Assembly (NCBI GenBank): GCA_016763955.1
Contig: JAESSU010000191.1
Coordinates: 1-9,327, forward strand
DNA: 9,327 bases
Reading direction: 5' to 3'
Source: Phycisphaeraceae bacterium
Lineage (GTDB): Bacteria > Planctomycetota > Phycisphaerae > Phycisphaerales > Phycisphaeraceae
Each line of letters starts with the position of its first letter. The first letter of the stretch is position 1. Below are positions 1-6,319 of this stretch, in pieces. The translations under genes were made by a program, and so were the position numbers. The notes below the pieces were generated by a model. That model was not told where the DNA came from and made no database searches. It saw only the letters and a list, made by a program, of their open reading frames with translations.

Positions 1-1641
1 ATGGATTTGTTTTGTCCAGCCGCGCCCGTCACTAATCCCCAATCCCAACGATACTTTGGCAGGTTGATTGGTATCACTAACAAACCGCATCTCAAAACTA
101 ATCTGATATTGAACCGCTCCTTGTGTGGGACGCAGCACCTTAGGCAGCTGAACTTTAAATAGGTTGGGGTAGCGGATTTTAGTCACTTGATCAAGCTGGA
201 TAGTTAAACTACGCGGCCCTTGCTTTTTAATCTTGCCGTTCCACTTAAGAGGCATTACGTTCAAATTTGGTATGCCTTGCGATAATAAATCACCCCCTTC
301 AACTGCTGCCGCTGGCTGGTAACGATCTCCTTTTGCTGGTGCTGTATGTCCAAAGCCTTGATAAGGAACACGCGGCTCGCCACGGACGTCCACCTTGATT
401 AGCAGATCACCAAAGTGATCTGCCCATAAACGAAATAGTGGGTACGCAGGCATCGCGAGCAACGACTCATCTGTTTTGCCTTGCACCATGCCAAAGTAGC
501 TATTAAAAAACTGCCAAAAATTCGCAAGGATAATATTATTCTCAGGCTTTAGTAGAATACGTAAATACTCTGCATTAAAAAAAGCTGGCGCATAGGAATG
601 GATATATTGCTTAGGCTTATTTTGAACAAACATGCCATTGAATTCTGTAATCGCCAGCGGGATGTTGCGGCCGGTTTCCTTATAAATTCTATGCCGTAAC
701 TCTCGTAACCAATACTCAAGCTGCTCTGAAGCAGGAAGTACTGCGGACAAAATCCGATCTTCATCGACATCCATGTCATTGCCTTTGTAACCCACGCAAT
801 AAGTATGCGTAATTCCAAAGTCCATCAGGTCACCAACGGCCCCAAGCACTTGCTTGTTCCATGGGTGGCTAGCGAGCACCGGATAGTTCATTAGAACCAC
901 GCCGATCTGAATGGTCGGGTCCACTTTTTTCATGGCCACAATGGCATCTTTGGCATACTTCGCATAGGTATATTCATTGTGCCTCTCAGCGCCTCTGCCT
1001 TTAAGTTTTTTTACCCAGCTTTCATTGCCTAGCTCAAAATATTTAACGCCATAAGGCTCAACATGCCCCCACTGGACGCGCTTTTGAGCCCAAGGATATT
1101 TCGCAGTCGCAGGCATATTTAAGTATTCCACCATGTCTGCAAGGTCTTGAGTCGTTCCGATGTATTCAGTGACCACGATTTGCGCCTGCGCACCGGCAGC
1201 TTTACAAACCTGCATATATTCATCTAAGCCAAACTGGAAATTTGGCCGTTCACTAATTGGCCCCACCGTTTTTTTCCAGTCGTGCCCTTGCGTGTTTAGT
1301 CCATCGGGGTAACGCAAAATTGTAGGATTAACCCCTTTTAAAAAAGCAATCGCATTAGTCGATGGCCTACGATGCTCTGGGTCCCACATCCCTTCACTTT
1401 GGTTCGTGATGTATTGGTCATGTGTGTCCGTAAAAACATCCTTGCGATCTGCGCCGCGAACCACTTGGCCAAACACTTTTCGGTTCACGGGTCCAAGTAT
1501 TGTTTTTGCATCAATCACAATCGCTGGTTTTGCGGGCACTTCTGATGCCTGATTATCTTGCGCTATCGACGTACATGAAACGGCAAAAAGTAACACACAA
1601 CATAGGCTCACAAAAACTGAAAATTGTAAAAAACGATTCAT
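1..1641 (-). CDS. GH51-like glycoside hydrolase (alpha-L-arabinofuranosidase-like), secreted; 3' end beyond window
   Basis: The frame is open for 547 residues from ATG at 1641 to the left edge, so the C-terminus is missing. GGAG lies 5 nt before the ATG. Residues 1-28 form an export signal with a hydrophobic core; Cys23 follows a poor lipobox (AVSC), so it may be lipid-anchored or cut by signal peptidase I. Clan GH-A features resemble GH51: LRYPDG at 109-114 with HDW at 120-122 (family pattern RxPGG..Y.W), FGLDEYMQVC at 137-146, and FELGNES at 202-208, where Glu207 should be the acid/base. HTY at 279-281 lies further on, and TEFNG at 332-336 gives Glu333 as the likely nucleophile. A beta-rich stretch from about 448 may be an extra jelly-roll or CBM-like module. 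The family would remove alpha-L-arabinofuranosyl or related residues from polysaccharide. The fit is at fold and active-site level; the exact substrate and family are not certain. The sulfatase, regulator and pseudopilin nearby suggest a polysaccharide locus. Confidence 0.78.
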   Translation of the reverse strand, partial: MNRFLQFSVFVSLCCVLLFAVSCTSIAQDNQASEVPAKPAIVIDAKTILGPVNRKVFGQVVRGADRKDVFTDTHDQYITNQSEGMWDPEHRRPSTNAIAFLKGVNPTILRYPDGLNTQGHDWKKTVGPISERPNFQFGLDEYMQVCKAAGAQAQIVVTEYIGTTQDLADMVEYLNMPATAKYPWAQKRVQWGHVEPYGVKYFELGNESWVKKLKGRGAERHNEYTYAKYAKDAIVAMKKVDPTIQIGVVLMNYPVLASHPWNKQVLGAVGDLMDFGITHTYCVGYKGNDMDVDEDRILSAVLPASEQLEYWLRELRHRIYKETGRNIPLAITEFNGMFVQNKPKQYIHSYAPAFFNAEYLRILLKPENNIILANFWQFFNSYFGMVQGKTDESLLAMPAYPLFRLWADHFGDLLIKVDVRGEPRVPYQGFGHTAPAKGDRYQPAAAVEGGDLLSQGIPNLNVMPLKWNGKIKKQGPRSLTIQLDQVTKIRYPNLFKVQLPKVLRPTQGAVQYQISFEMRFVSDTNQPAKVSLGLGISDGRGWTKQIH

Positions 1642-1696
1642 AATAACTCCGCTATATTCAATTAAAATAGATGATAACTTTGAAAACCCATCTCTG

Positions 1697-1830
1697 TTTT
1701 TACCACCAAGACACCAAGATCGCAGAGTTTAAATCCAAGATAATACTATTGAAAAACAAGGAAAAATATCTGCCTTGTTAATCTTAGTGTTCTGGGGTCT
1801 TGGCGTTCCGGGGGATTGGCGGTTAAAAAT
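1697..1830. repeat. Degenerate inverted-repeat element of the 'accaccaagacaccaag' type
   Basis: The left arm at 1697-1720 reads TTTTTACCACCAAGACACC and onward. The reverse complement of the right arm (1782-1830) starts TTTTTAACCGCCAA and continues into CGCCAAGACCCCAGAACACTAAGAT. Both arms are variants of the tandem 'accgccaag(g)acgccaag' motif that recurs between genes in many environmental bacteria. The ends match well and the middle is diverged. It lies wholly in the 206-bp gap between the pseudopilin and glycosidase genes and encodes nothing. It is probably a REP/MITE-like dispersed element; copies elsewhere in the genome cannot be seen here. Confidence 0.6.
1750..1779 (-). terminator. Weak intrinsic-terminator-like hairpin downstream of the pseudopilin gene
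   Basis: On the minus strand AACAAGG (1779-1773) and CCTTGTT (1761-1755) form a perfect 7-bp stem around an 11-nt loop, followed by TTTTC. It starts about 69 nt after the pseudopilin stop codon and sits at the centre of the larger inverted-repeat element. It is AT-rich and short, so termination may be partial, which would let some transcription run on into the glycosidase gene. Confidence 0.4.
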
Positions 1831-1847
1831 CAACTAATGAACTACAC

Positions 1848-2513
1848 TCAAGGCTTAAAATTGAGTTCTTCTTCGGTAATCTCGTTTTGCATATCTTGAC
1901 GAAGAGTTTGGACATGGCCATCTAGATACAGCATATTGCCAGTTGCTCCACCACGATGTCGATAAGCGATAGCCGTATTTAGTAATCCACTAGAAAGCAT
2001 GTAAAAGTAGGGATCGGACCATTTATTCGTGGTTGATTCAACGGCATCGGTAAAGTACATTTTGCTTGACTGCTGTGGGATAGAGTCTAGTTTCCATGAA
2101 ACATCTCTATCGGTCACCCACAACCAATCACCTTTTCGGCCGGTATTAACAGCAAAATCTCGTATCGCCTTGGCTTCATAAGCTAGATCTGCGGTAGGAC
2201 AAATGAATCGACGGTATGAGGTGGTGGTATTTGATATTTCGTAAGTTTTGAAAATCTTAAAAAAATCGGCTCGGGCTCTGGGCATATAAGATTCATAGTC
2301 ATTAACGTATTGGTAAAACATCAAACCGACTTGTTTACGGGCTGCTTTGCACTGTACATCACGAGCGGCGTCCCGGGCTTTACCTAACGCTGGCAACAGA
2401 ATCGCAATTAAAAGTGCGATAATAGAAATGACCACAAGTAATTCAATAAGCGTAAAAGCCCGACTTTGATTTTGAACCTGTTTGATGCGAGATATTGCAT
2501 TAATTGATTTCAT
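1848..2513 (-). CDS. Type II secretion/type IV-like pseudopilin with prepilin N-terminus and H-Xn-DG C-terminal motif
   Basis: A 221-residue protein. Its basic leader (residues 1-19: K2, R9, K11, R18) ends in SRA before FTLIELLVV, the prepilin peptidase site. The residue before the cut is Ala instead of the usual Gly, and Glu24 is the conserved Glu5 of the mature pilin. Residues 20-41 are the hydrophobic helix that anchors the subunit before assembly. The C-terminus carries RHRGG...LDGHV (His186, Asp198-Gly199), the processing-associated H-X9-DG motif of PVC pseudopilins, here with 11 residues between His and DG. The ATG at 2513 has an excellent ribosome site, GAGGAG, a few bases upstream. 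It follows the regulator by 50 bp with no terminator between, so the two are probably co-transcribed. Such pseudopilins are abundant in planctomycetes and often lie beside hydrolase and sulfatase genes. Their individual roles (surface fibre, secretion, glycan capture) are largely unknown, and I cannot assign one here. Confidence 0.88.
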   Translation of the reverse strand: MKSINAISRIKQVQNQSRAFTLIELLVVISIIALLIAILLPALGKARDAARDVQCKAARKQVGLMFYQYVNDYESYMPRARADFFKIFKTYEISNTTTSYRRFICPTADLAYEAKAIRDFAVNTGRKGDWLWVTDRDVSWKLDSIPQQSSKMYFTDAVESTTNKWSDPYFYMLSSGLLNTAIAYRHRGGATGNMLYLDGHVQTLRQDMQNEITEEELNFKP

Positions 2514-2563
2514 AATTGTTCTCCTCTAATCATTAAAAAGTACATTGGCACTGTTTTGTTACT

Positions 2564-3679
2564 TTATCGCACGGATTGAACACTCTGCCTGGCTATCAGT
2601 TTAGATGACAGGCATATTGTTCGATGCGGGGTATTAGGGTTTTCGATCCGCTGGCGAAGTAGTAAGGCTGCGCGTTGACCTATTTGATTTAGATCACAAC
2701 AAACTACAGTGACAGTCGGTTCCAATGCAGTAAAAAACGACATATCAGCAAAAAGCCCTATGACTGAGATATCGCGTCCGACTACTTTGCCAGCTTGCTG
2801 AACTGCTTTATAGATACCGAGCGTCATATGCGGATTCATGCCAATGATGGCGGTGAGATTCGGATACTCATCTAGCAGATATGCTGCGGCTTTTTGGCCG
2901 TTAAGCCAAGGCTGTTGACGATTCAAATCTGTTGCACTGATATGCGCAACAGCGATATCGTCCATCGACCTGCCAATAGGATTAAGTGCCAGATCAAAGC
3001 CTTGCGCGATTTCATTGTTAAAGTGATAATCCGTCTTGCTGTCAACACAGCCGATCTGTTTATGGCCGTGCGAGACTAGATGCTCCATTGCTATGCGACC
3101 GAGTTCCACACCATCTGCTACGACGGCATCAATATCTAGGCCCACGAGACTTCGCCCTACTTGGACAACTGGAATGCCTCGCTCACTAAACTTGACCACG
3201 GGGGCCATTTGTTCGACAAACGGCGGAGGCTGAATCAATACGCCAGCATACGATTGAGGATCCAAATCGTTGAGCAGAGACATTTCTTGGTCAAAATCAT
3301 AATTTGCAGCGTGAAGTACCACCCGATACGGCGACTGCTCGACACCTGTTTGAACACCTTCAAAAATGTGCTGAATGTTTTCCATATGCCCCGTCGGCGT
3401 AACAAAGGCGATGTCCGACACGGCGACTCGGCTTTCAGACACAAACACACCCTTACGCGGCTGGCTCATTAGGAGCCCCTCGGCAATGAGCGTGTTGATT
3501 GCCTGGCGAACCAATCCAAGACTGCACTCAAACAAGATTGCAAGCTGCGAAAGACTTGGGAGCTTTTCACCGGTTTTTAGCTTTCCACTATGAACCTGAC
3601 CACGAATCGTCTGCTTGATCTGGCTAACTCTTGGCATGCTGATGTCAGCGGTTTTCAATAAAGATGACGAATCTAGCAT
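2564..3679 (-). CDS. GntR-type HTH / LacI-type ligand-binding transcriptional regulator
   Basis: A 371-residue protein from ATG 3679. Residues about 16-82 are a GntR winged helix (IKQTIRGQVHSGKLKTGEKL, then PSLSQLA, LVRQAINTLIAEGLL and a PRKGVFV wing). Residues about 88-368 are a LacI/periplasmic-binding type sensor: HLVSHGHKQIG at 200-210, DISVIGLF at 303-310 and the closing LIARQSV at 361-367. This is the AraR-like layout, which usually represses sugar-use genes until a sugar binds. The ligand cannot be read from sequence; arabinose or another product of the nearby glycosidase is only a guess. Start choice: the frame extends to a TTG at 3691, but ATG 3679 has GGGA about 7 nt upstream and leaves a sensible leader from the promoter proposed at 3718-3745. 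An ATG at residue 15 has no ribosome site. The gene is divergent from the sulfatase and leads the pseudopilin, so it is likely the local regulator. Confidence 0.88.
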   Translation of the reverse strand: MLDSSSLLKTADISMPRVSQIKQTIRGQVHSGKLKTGEKLPSLSQLAILFECSLGLVRQAINTLIAEGLLMSQPRKGVFVSESRVAVSDIAFVTPTGHMENIQHIFEGVQTGVEQSPYRVVLHAANYDFDQEMSLLNDLDPQSYAGVLIQPPPFVEQMAPVVKFSERGIPVVQVGRSLVGLDIDAVVADGVELGRIAMEHLVSHGHKQIGCVDSKTDYHFNNEIAQGFDLALNPIGRSMDDIAVAHISATDLNRQQPWLNGQKAAAYLLDEYPNLTAIIGMNPHMTLGIYKAVQQAGKVVGRDISVIGLFADMSFFTALEPTVTVVCCDLNQIGQRAALLLRQRIENPNTPHRTICLSSKLIARQSVQSVR

Positions 3680-3717
3680 ATGACATCCCAATTTCTTGAA
3701 ATTAAACGGCCTAATCT

Positions 3718-3747
3718 ATGCTATACCAGAAGTCTGGCAAGTCAAGC
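3718..3747 (-). promoter_or_regulatory. Candidate promoter of the regulator gene
   Basis: On the minus strand TTGACT (3745-3740) is followed after 16 bp by TAGCAT (3723-3718). The -35 matches consensus at five of six bases and the -10 at four of six. Transcription would start near 3711 and give a leader of about 32 nt to ATG 3679. The -35 lies inside the 12-bp box that is mirrored in front of the sulfatase gene, and the spacer holds a 12-bp dyad. Planctomycete promoters are poorly known, so this is a sequence match only. Confidence 0.4.
3726..3737. promoter_or_regulatory. Dyad CCAGA-AG-TCTGG, possible autoregulatory operator
   Basis: CCAGA (3726-3730) and TCTGG (3733-3737) are perfect inverted 5-mers around two bases. 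The dyad lies between the proposed -35 and -10 of the regulator gene, where a bound repressor would block polymerase. GntR-family dimers bind short dyads of this kind. No second exact copy is seen in the window; the matching place on the sulfatase side has only CCTT...AAGG (3926-3939). Confidence 0.35.
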
Positions 3748-3927
3748 ACAACCCTTTGTTTAATTTCATTTTCGCTAGCACTGGACACCATTTTCATCAA
3801 TCCCTTTCATATATGTCTCAAAAAAACCATAAACAACCCTTGCAGAATCGCTAAACATGATATTGACTCGGCTTAGAGGCCTGCCTTAAACTGAGTTAAC
3901 ACAGATGAAAACTTAGCTTGACTTGCC
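3736..3927. repeat. Perfect 12-bp inverted repeat (GGCAAGTCAAGC / GCTTGACTTGCC) in the divergent intergenic region
   Basis: GGCAAGTCAAGC at 3736-3747 is the exact reverse complement of GCTTGACTTGCC at 3916-3927. The repeats lie 168 bp apart, one upstream of the regulator and one 26 bp before the sulfatase ATG. Each therefore reads GCTTGACTTGCC towards its own gene. A partial third copy (ATTGACTCGGC, 3862-3872) points towards the sulfatase. The spacing is too long for a transcript hairpin; a shared protein-binding site or shared promoter box fits better. Confidence 0.55.
3863..3891 (+). promoter_or_regulatory. Candidate upstream promoter of the sulfatase gene
   Basis: TTGACT (3863-3868), 17 bp, then TTAAAC (3886-3891). 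The -35 is good and the -10 is poor. Use of this promoter would give a leader of about 55 nt carrying AGAAGG (3934-3939), and would place the second TTGACTTGCC box at 3916-3927 downstream of the start of transcription, where it could act as an operator. Confidence 0.3.
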
Positions 3928-3945
3928 TTAATTAGAAGGTACGAT
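3916..3945 (+). promoter_or_regulatory. Candidate proximal promoter/operator of the sulfatase gene, possibly leaderless
   Basis: TTGACT (3918-3923), 16 bp, then TACGAT (3940-3945, four of six consensus bases). Spacing and match quality equal those of the regulator promoter on the other strand. Transcription would start around 3952, almost at the ATG (3954), giving a leaderless message. If instead the upstream promoter is used, this box is better read as an operator. AGAAGG at 3934-3939 is the only ribosome-site-like run but is 14 nt from the ATG, longer than usual. Confidence 0.35.
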
Positions 3946-3953
3946 TACTAGTT

Positions 3954-5498
3954 ATGAATAAGCGCCCTAATATTTTGTTTCTTTTCACCGATCAGCAACG
4001 TTTTGACACCATTGCTGCATTGGGCAATCCGATTATCAAAACACCCACGATGGATCGCCTTGTCCGAGAAGGAACCACTTTCACCCGTGCTTACACGCCC
4101 TCTCCGGTATGCGTCTCGGCGAGATGCTCGCTGGTCACAGGTTTGCCCCCGCATCAAAATGGTTGCTGGGACAACATGAACATGAGACAAGACCTTCCTA
4201 GCTTCATGGATAAACTCACAGCAACTGGCTACCAAACGCATGGTGTGGGCAAAATGCACTTCACGCCAACCGCTTCACGCATGTGGGGATTTGAATCACG
4301 AAACATCTCCGAAGAAGGTGCAGGTAAGGATGACTCCTTCTGTGAATTTCTCGTAAAAAATGACTACAGCCACGTCCATGCACCCCATGGCGTTCGCAGC
4401 GAATATTATTACATTCCCCAGCCATCACAACTGCCCGCTCATTTGCACCACACAGCTTGGACTGCAGATCGCTCAATCGACTTTATCAATCAACGAGACA
4501 CGACCAAGCCCTTTTTCCTATGGTCAAGTTTTATTAAGCCTCACCCCCCGTTTGAATCTCCCACACCTTGGAGCATGCTCTACCGCACATCAGAAATGCC
4601 AGAGCCCAATCGTTTTGAGGGTATGGAAGATTTACAGACCTACTGGAACCATGCACAGAATCGCTACAAATACAAAGACGGTGGCTACGATGCACAGCTG
4701 ATGCGGACGATGAAAGCAGCTTACTACAGTTGCATCAGCTTCATTGATTATCAAATGGGCCGGATCATTGAAACCCTAGGTGACGAAATCGACAACACAC
4801 TGATTCTACTCTCAGCAGATCATGGGGAACTGCTCGGCGACTACGGCAGTGTCGGCAAACGCTGCATGCTCGATGCGGCTAATCGCGTGCCAATGATTGT
4901 GCGTTACCCCAAGAATTTCAAAGCTGGCACGCGATGCAATGTGCCCGTGTCGTTGGTGGATGTGTATCCAACTTTTTTAAGTACCGCTGAATGTGACAAT
5001 CCTGTTATTTGCAATGAAGGTGCTCCTCTGAACCATATTGCTGATGGCAAGACGGATCGTGATGCAACCTTTAGCCAATTCCAAACGGGTTCTTATGGCT
5101 TGTACATGATCACCACGGAATCACACAAATACATTTACTCTGTTGCGGATAAGCGTGAGTTATTCTTTGATCTGCAAAACGATCCAAAAGAAACAAGAAA
5201 CCTTGCAACTGATCCATCACAACAAGCCGTGTTTGAAAATCTAAAACAGCGATTGATCCAACGCATGTCTGAAGGTGATGATCAGAACTTAATTGTCACC
5301 AACGGGCAATGGACGGCATATGAAGGACACAATATGCCTGACGATCCAAACGCGGGCCTTCTCTATCAAGACCCACAAGGCACACAAGAACTCGTTGACG
5401 CATTGGGGCCGGACTATGCTCACACCATCACCAAGCCAGGCAAAGAATCCTCTGCGATGATCCGCACGTCTGACCGACATCAACCACTGTCGCAATAG
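3954..5498 (+). CDS. Cys-type formylglycine-dependent sulfatase, no signal peptide (probably cytoplasmic)
   Basis: A 514-residue member of the alkaline-phosphatase-like S1 sulfatases, which remove sulfate esters from sugars or other small substrates. Metal-binding start: FTDQQ at 11-15 (Asp13, Gln14). The active-site signature is CVSAR...TG with Cys53, to be oxidised to formylglycine, and Arg57; Ser is at +2 where Pro or Ala is usual. Other catalytic-site residues are Lys100 and His102 (GKMHF), Lys195 and His197 (IKPHPPF), Asp289-His290 (ADHGELLGD) and Lys302 (GKR). Length is normal for the family. The N-terminus runs directly into the first beta strand with no signal peptide or lipobox, so it probably acts in the cytoplasm on imported sulfated oligosaccharide or monosaccharide. 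A maturase (anSME type, or a formylglycine-generating enzyme) is needed and is not in the window. The sulfatase subfamily and substrate cannot be named from sequence alone. It is divergent from the regulator, with which it shares the 12-bp box. Confidence 0.93.
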   Translation: MNKRPNILFLFTDQQRFDTIAALGNPIIKTPTMDRLVREGTTFTRAYTPSPVCVSARCSLVTGLPPHQNGCWDNMNMRQDLPSFMDKLTATGYQTHGVGKMHFTPTASRMWGFESRNISEEGAGKDDSFCEFLVKNDYSHVHAPHGVRSEYYYIPQPSQLPAHLHHTAWTADRSIDFINQRDTTKPFFLWSSFIKPHPPFESPTPWSMLYRTSEMPEPNRFEGMEDLQTYWNHAQNRYKYKDGGYDAQLMRTMKAAYYSCISFIDYQMGRIIETLGDEIDNTLILLSADHGELLGDYGSVGKRCMLDAANRVPMIVRYPKNFKAGTRCNVPVSLVDVYPTFLSTAECDNPVICNEGAPLNHIADGKTDRDATFSQFQTGSYGLYMITTESHKYIYSVADKRELFFDLQNDPKETRNLATDPSQQAVFENLKQRLIQRMSEGDDQNLIVTNGQWTAYEGHNMPDDPNAGLLYQDPQGTQELVDALGPDYAHTITKPGKESSAMIRTSDRHQPLSQ

Positions 5499-5528
5499 CC
5501 AATTATTACATCAAAATAACTCGATAGC

Positions 5529-5561
5529 AAAAAGCCGCGATGTGATCATCGCGGCTTTTTT
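5529..5561. terminator. Strong bidirectional Rho-independent terminator
   Basis: AAAAAGCCGCGATG (5529-5542), loop TGAT, and CATCGCGGCTTTTT (5547-5560) form a perfect 14-bp stem with a GC-rich core, flanked by an A-run on the left and a T-run on the right. It stands between the converging sulfatase gene (ends 5498) and the LpoB-like gene (ends 5613), so it can stop transcription from both sides. Confidence 0.92.
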
Positions 5562-5573
5562 CTATTTCAACAT

Positions 5574-5601
5574 AACCCGTGACATAACAATGCCACGGGT
5601 T
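5574..5601 (-). terminator. Second hairpin immediately downstream of the LpoB-like gene
   Basis: AACCCGTG (5574-5581) pairs with CACGGGTT (5594-5601) around 12 nt; CAT and ATG inside can extend the stem past one mismatch. It begins 12 nt after the LpoB-like stop codon as read on the minus strand. No clear T-run follows, so it may be a 3'-end-protecting stem working with the strong terminator beyond it. Confidence 0.4.
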
Positions 5602-5612
5602 TGTTAGGCCAT

Positions 5613-6254
5613 TTACCATCCCACGGATGAGTGTTTACCTTGTTTGGTGATTTGCGTTTCATCTTCCCAAACTGCCAAGCCGGACTTCACATCGACTAGG
5701 GACATTTGGAAGGTAAAAGTGGTTTGACGAACTTTGCCCGCCTGCCCCTTATTTTCAATAATCTTAAAAGTCAGTGAATAGTCAACGACCAACAATTCAG
5801 GTGTCTGGACACTACGATCCGCAGGGGTGTTCTGCTGGGCATACTTGCTGGCAATATTACTTTCACCGCCAAGCTCACCTTGATCATTAATAGTGACAAG
5901 GGTCTGAGCAACACCTGCTTTGTTCAGGGTTACGCGGATTTTCTTGAGGACTTCATCACGGTCGATCTGCTGTGAAGTATTATTAACATAGCGGTCAATG
6001 GCAATGATTGATGGGCGTACAATCGTTTGGCCTGCAGCATTAGCATGTCTGCCTAGGCGACCAGAGTTTAAGAGTGACTGGGACATAGCAGCCGCTGCAT
6101 CCGCAGCATCCTGAATATCCAAATGCTTAATGCTGGTAATCGTTTGCGTGCCCGCCGGATCAATGCGCCGGGCGTTGCCACTTTCACAACCGGCAAGCAT
6201 CAAGCCGCCAAACGCCAAGGCTGTCACGAACAATTTGCATGTGTGTTTAGTCAT
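5613..6254 (-). CDS. lpoB: LpoB-like lipoprotein (putative penicillin-binding protein activator)
   Basis: A 213-residue lipoprotein. Signal residues 1-22 end in the canonical lipobox LAGC (Cys23). The body matches the LpoB family (PF13036): RPSIIAIDRYVNNTSQQID at 80-98, EVLKKIRVTLNKAG at 101-114, LVVDYSLTFKI at 155-165, and the closing block MSLVDVKSGLAVWEDE with ITKQGKHSSVGW, which is the family's C-terminal signature. In E. coli LpoB is an outer-membrane lipoprotein that reaches through the periplasm to stimulate PBP1b. Whether this organism has a matching class A PBP cannot be seen, so the activator role is carried over from the family. The ATG at 6254 has AAGGA 7 nt upstream. It lies 65 bp after the YcfL-like gene and is probably the last gene of the operon, before two hairpins. 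The E. coli protein has a proline-rich linker after the lipobox that is not evident here. Confidence 0.85.
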   Translation of the reverse strand: MTKHTCKLFVTALAFGGLMLAGCESGNARRIDPAGTQTITSIKHLDIQDAADAAAAMSQSLLNSGRLGRHANAAGQTIVRPSIIAIDRYVNNTSQQIDRDEVLKKIRVTLNKAGVAQTLVTINDQGELGGESNIASKYAQQNTPADRSVQTPELLVVDYSLTFKIIENKGQAGKVRQTTFTFQMSLVDVKSGLAVWEDETQITKQGKHSSVGW

Positions 6255-6319
6255 GTGAGATTCCTTAAAAATTCAAAGTTGTATATGTGATAACTTCCGA
6301 AAGAAACTTCCGGGGAGGG

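Noticed and set aside
549..818. Minus-strand 89-residue open frame
   Set aside because: It lies wholly inside the GH51-like gene in another frame, has no ribosome site, and its translation resembles no family; the longer frame carries the GH motifs.
1..1641. Assignment of the glycosidase to GH39 or GH30
   Set aside because: Those families also have the NE acid/base, but the LRYPDG...HDW block and FGLDEY follow the GH51 order. GH51-like is the better fit, though an unclassified clan GH-A family remains possible.
2065..2074. GCTTGACTGC inside the pseudopilin gene as a further operator copy
   Set aside because: It shares only GCTTGACT with the 12-bp box, lies within coding sequence and is expected by chance.
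3680..3691. TTG start at 3691 for the regulator
   Set aside because: No ribosome site at proper spacing; ATG 3679 has GGGA upstream and fits the predicted promoter. The extra four residues add nothing conserved.
3886..3899. TTAAACTGAGTTAA dyad in the divergent region as an operator
   Set aside because: Only AACT-G-AGTT is truly symmetric; it is AT-rich and has no second copy, so chance is the simpler explanation.
3948..4259. Minus-strand 103-residue open frame at the start of the sulfatase gene
   Set aside because: Antisense shadow covering the conserved sulfatase N-terminus; Arg/Ser/His-rich composition typical of a noncoding frame.
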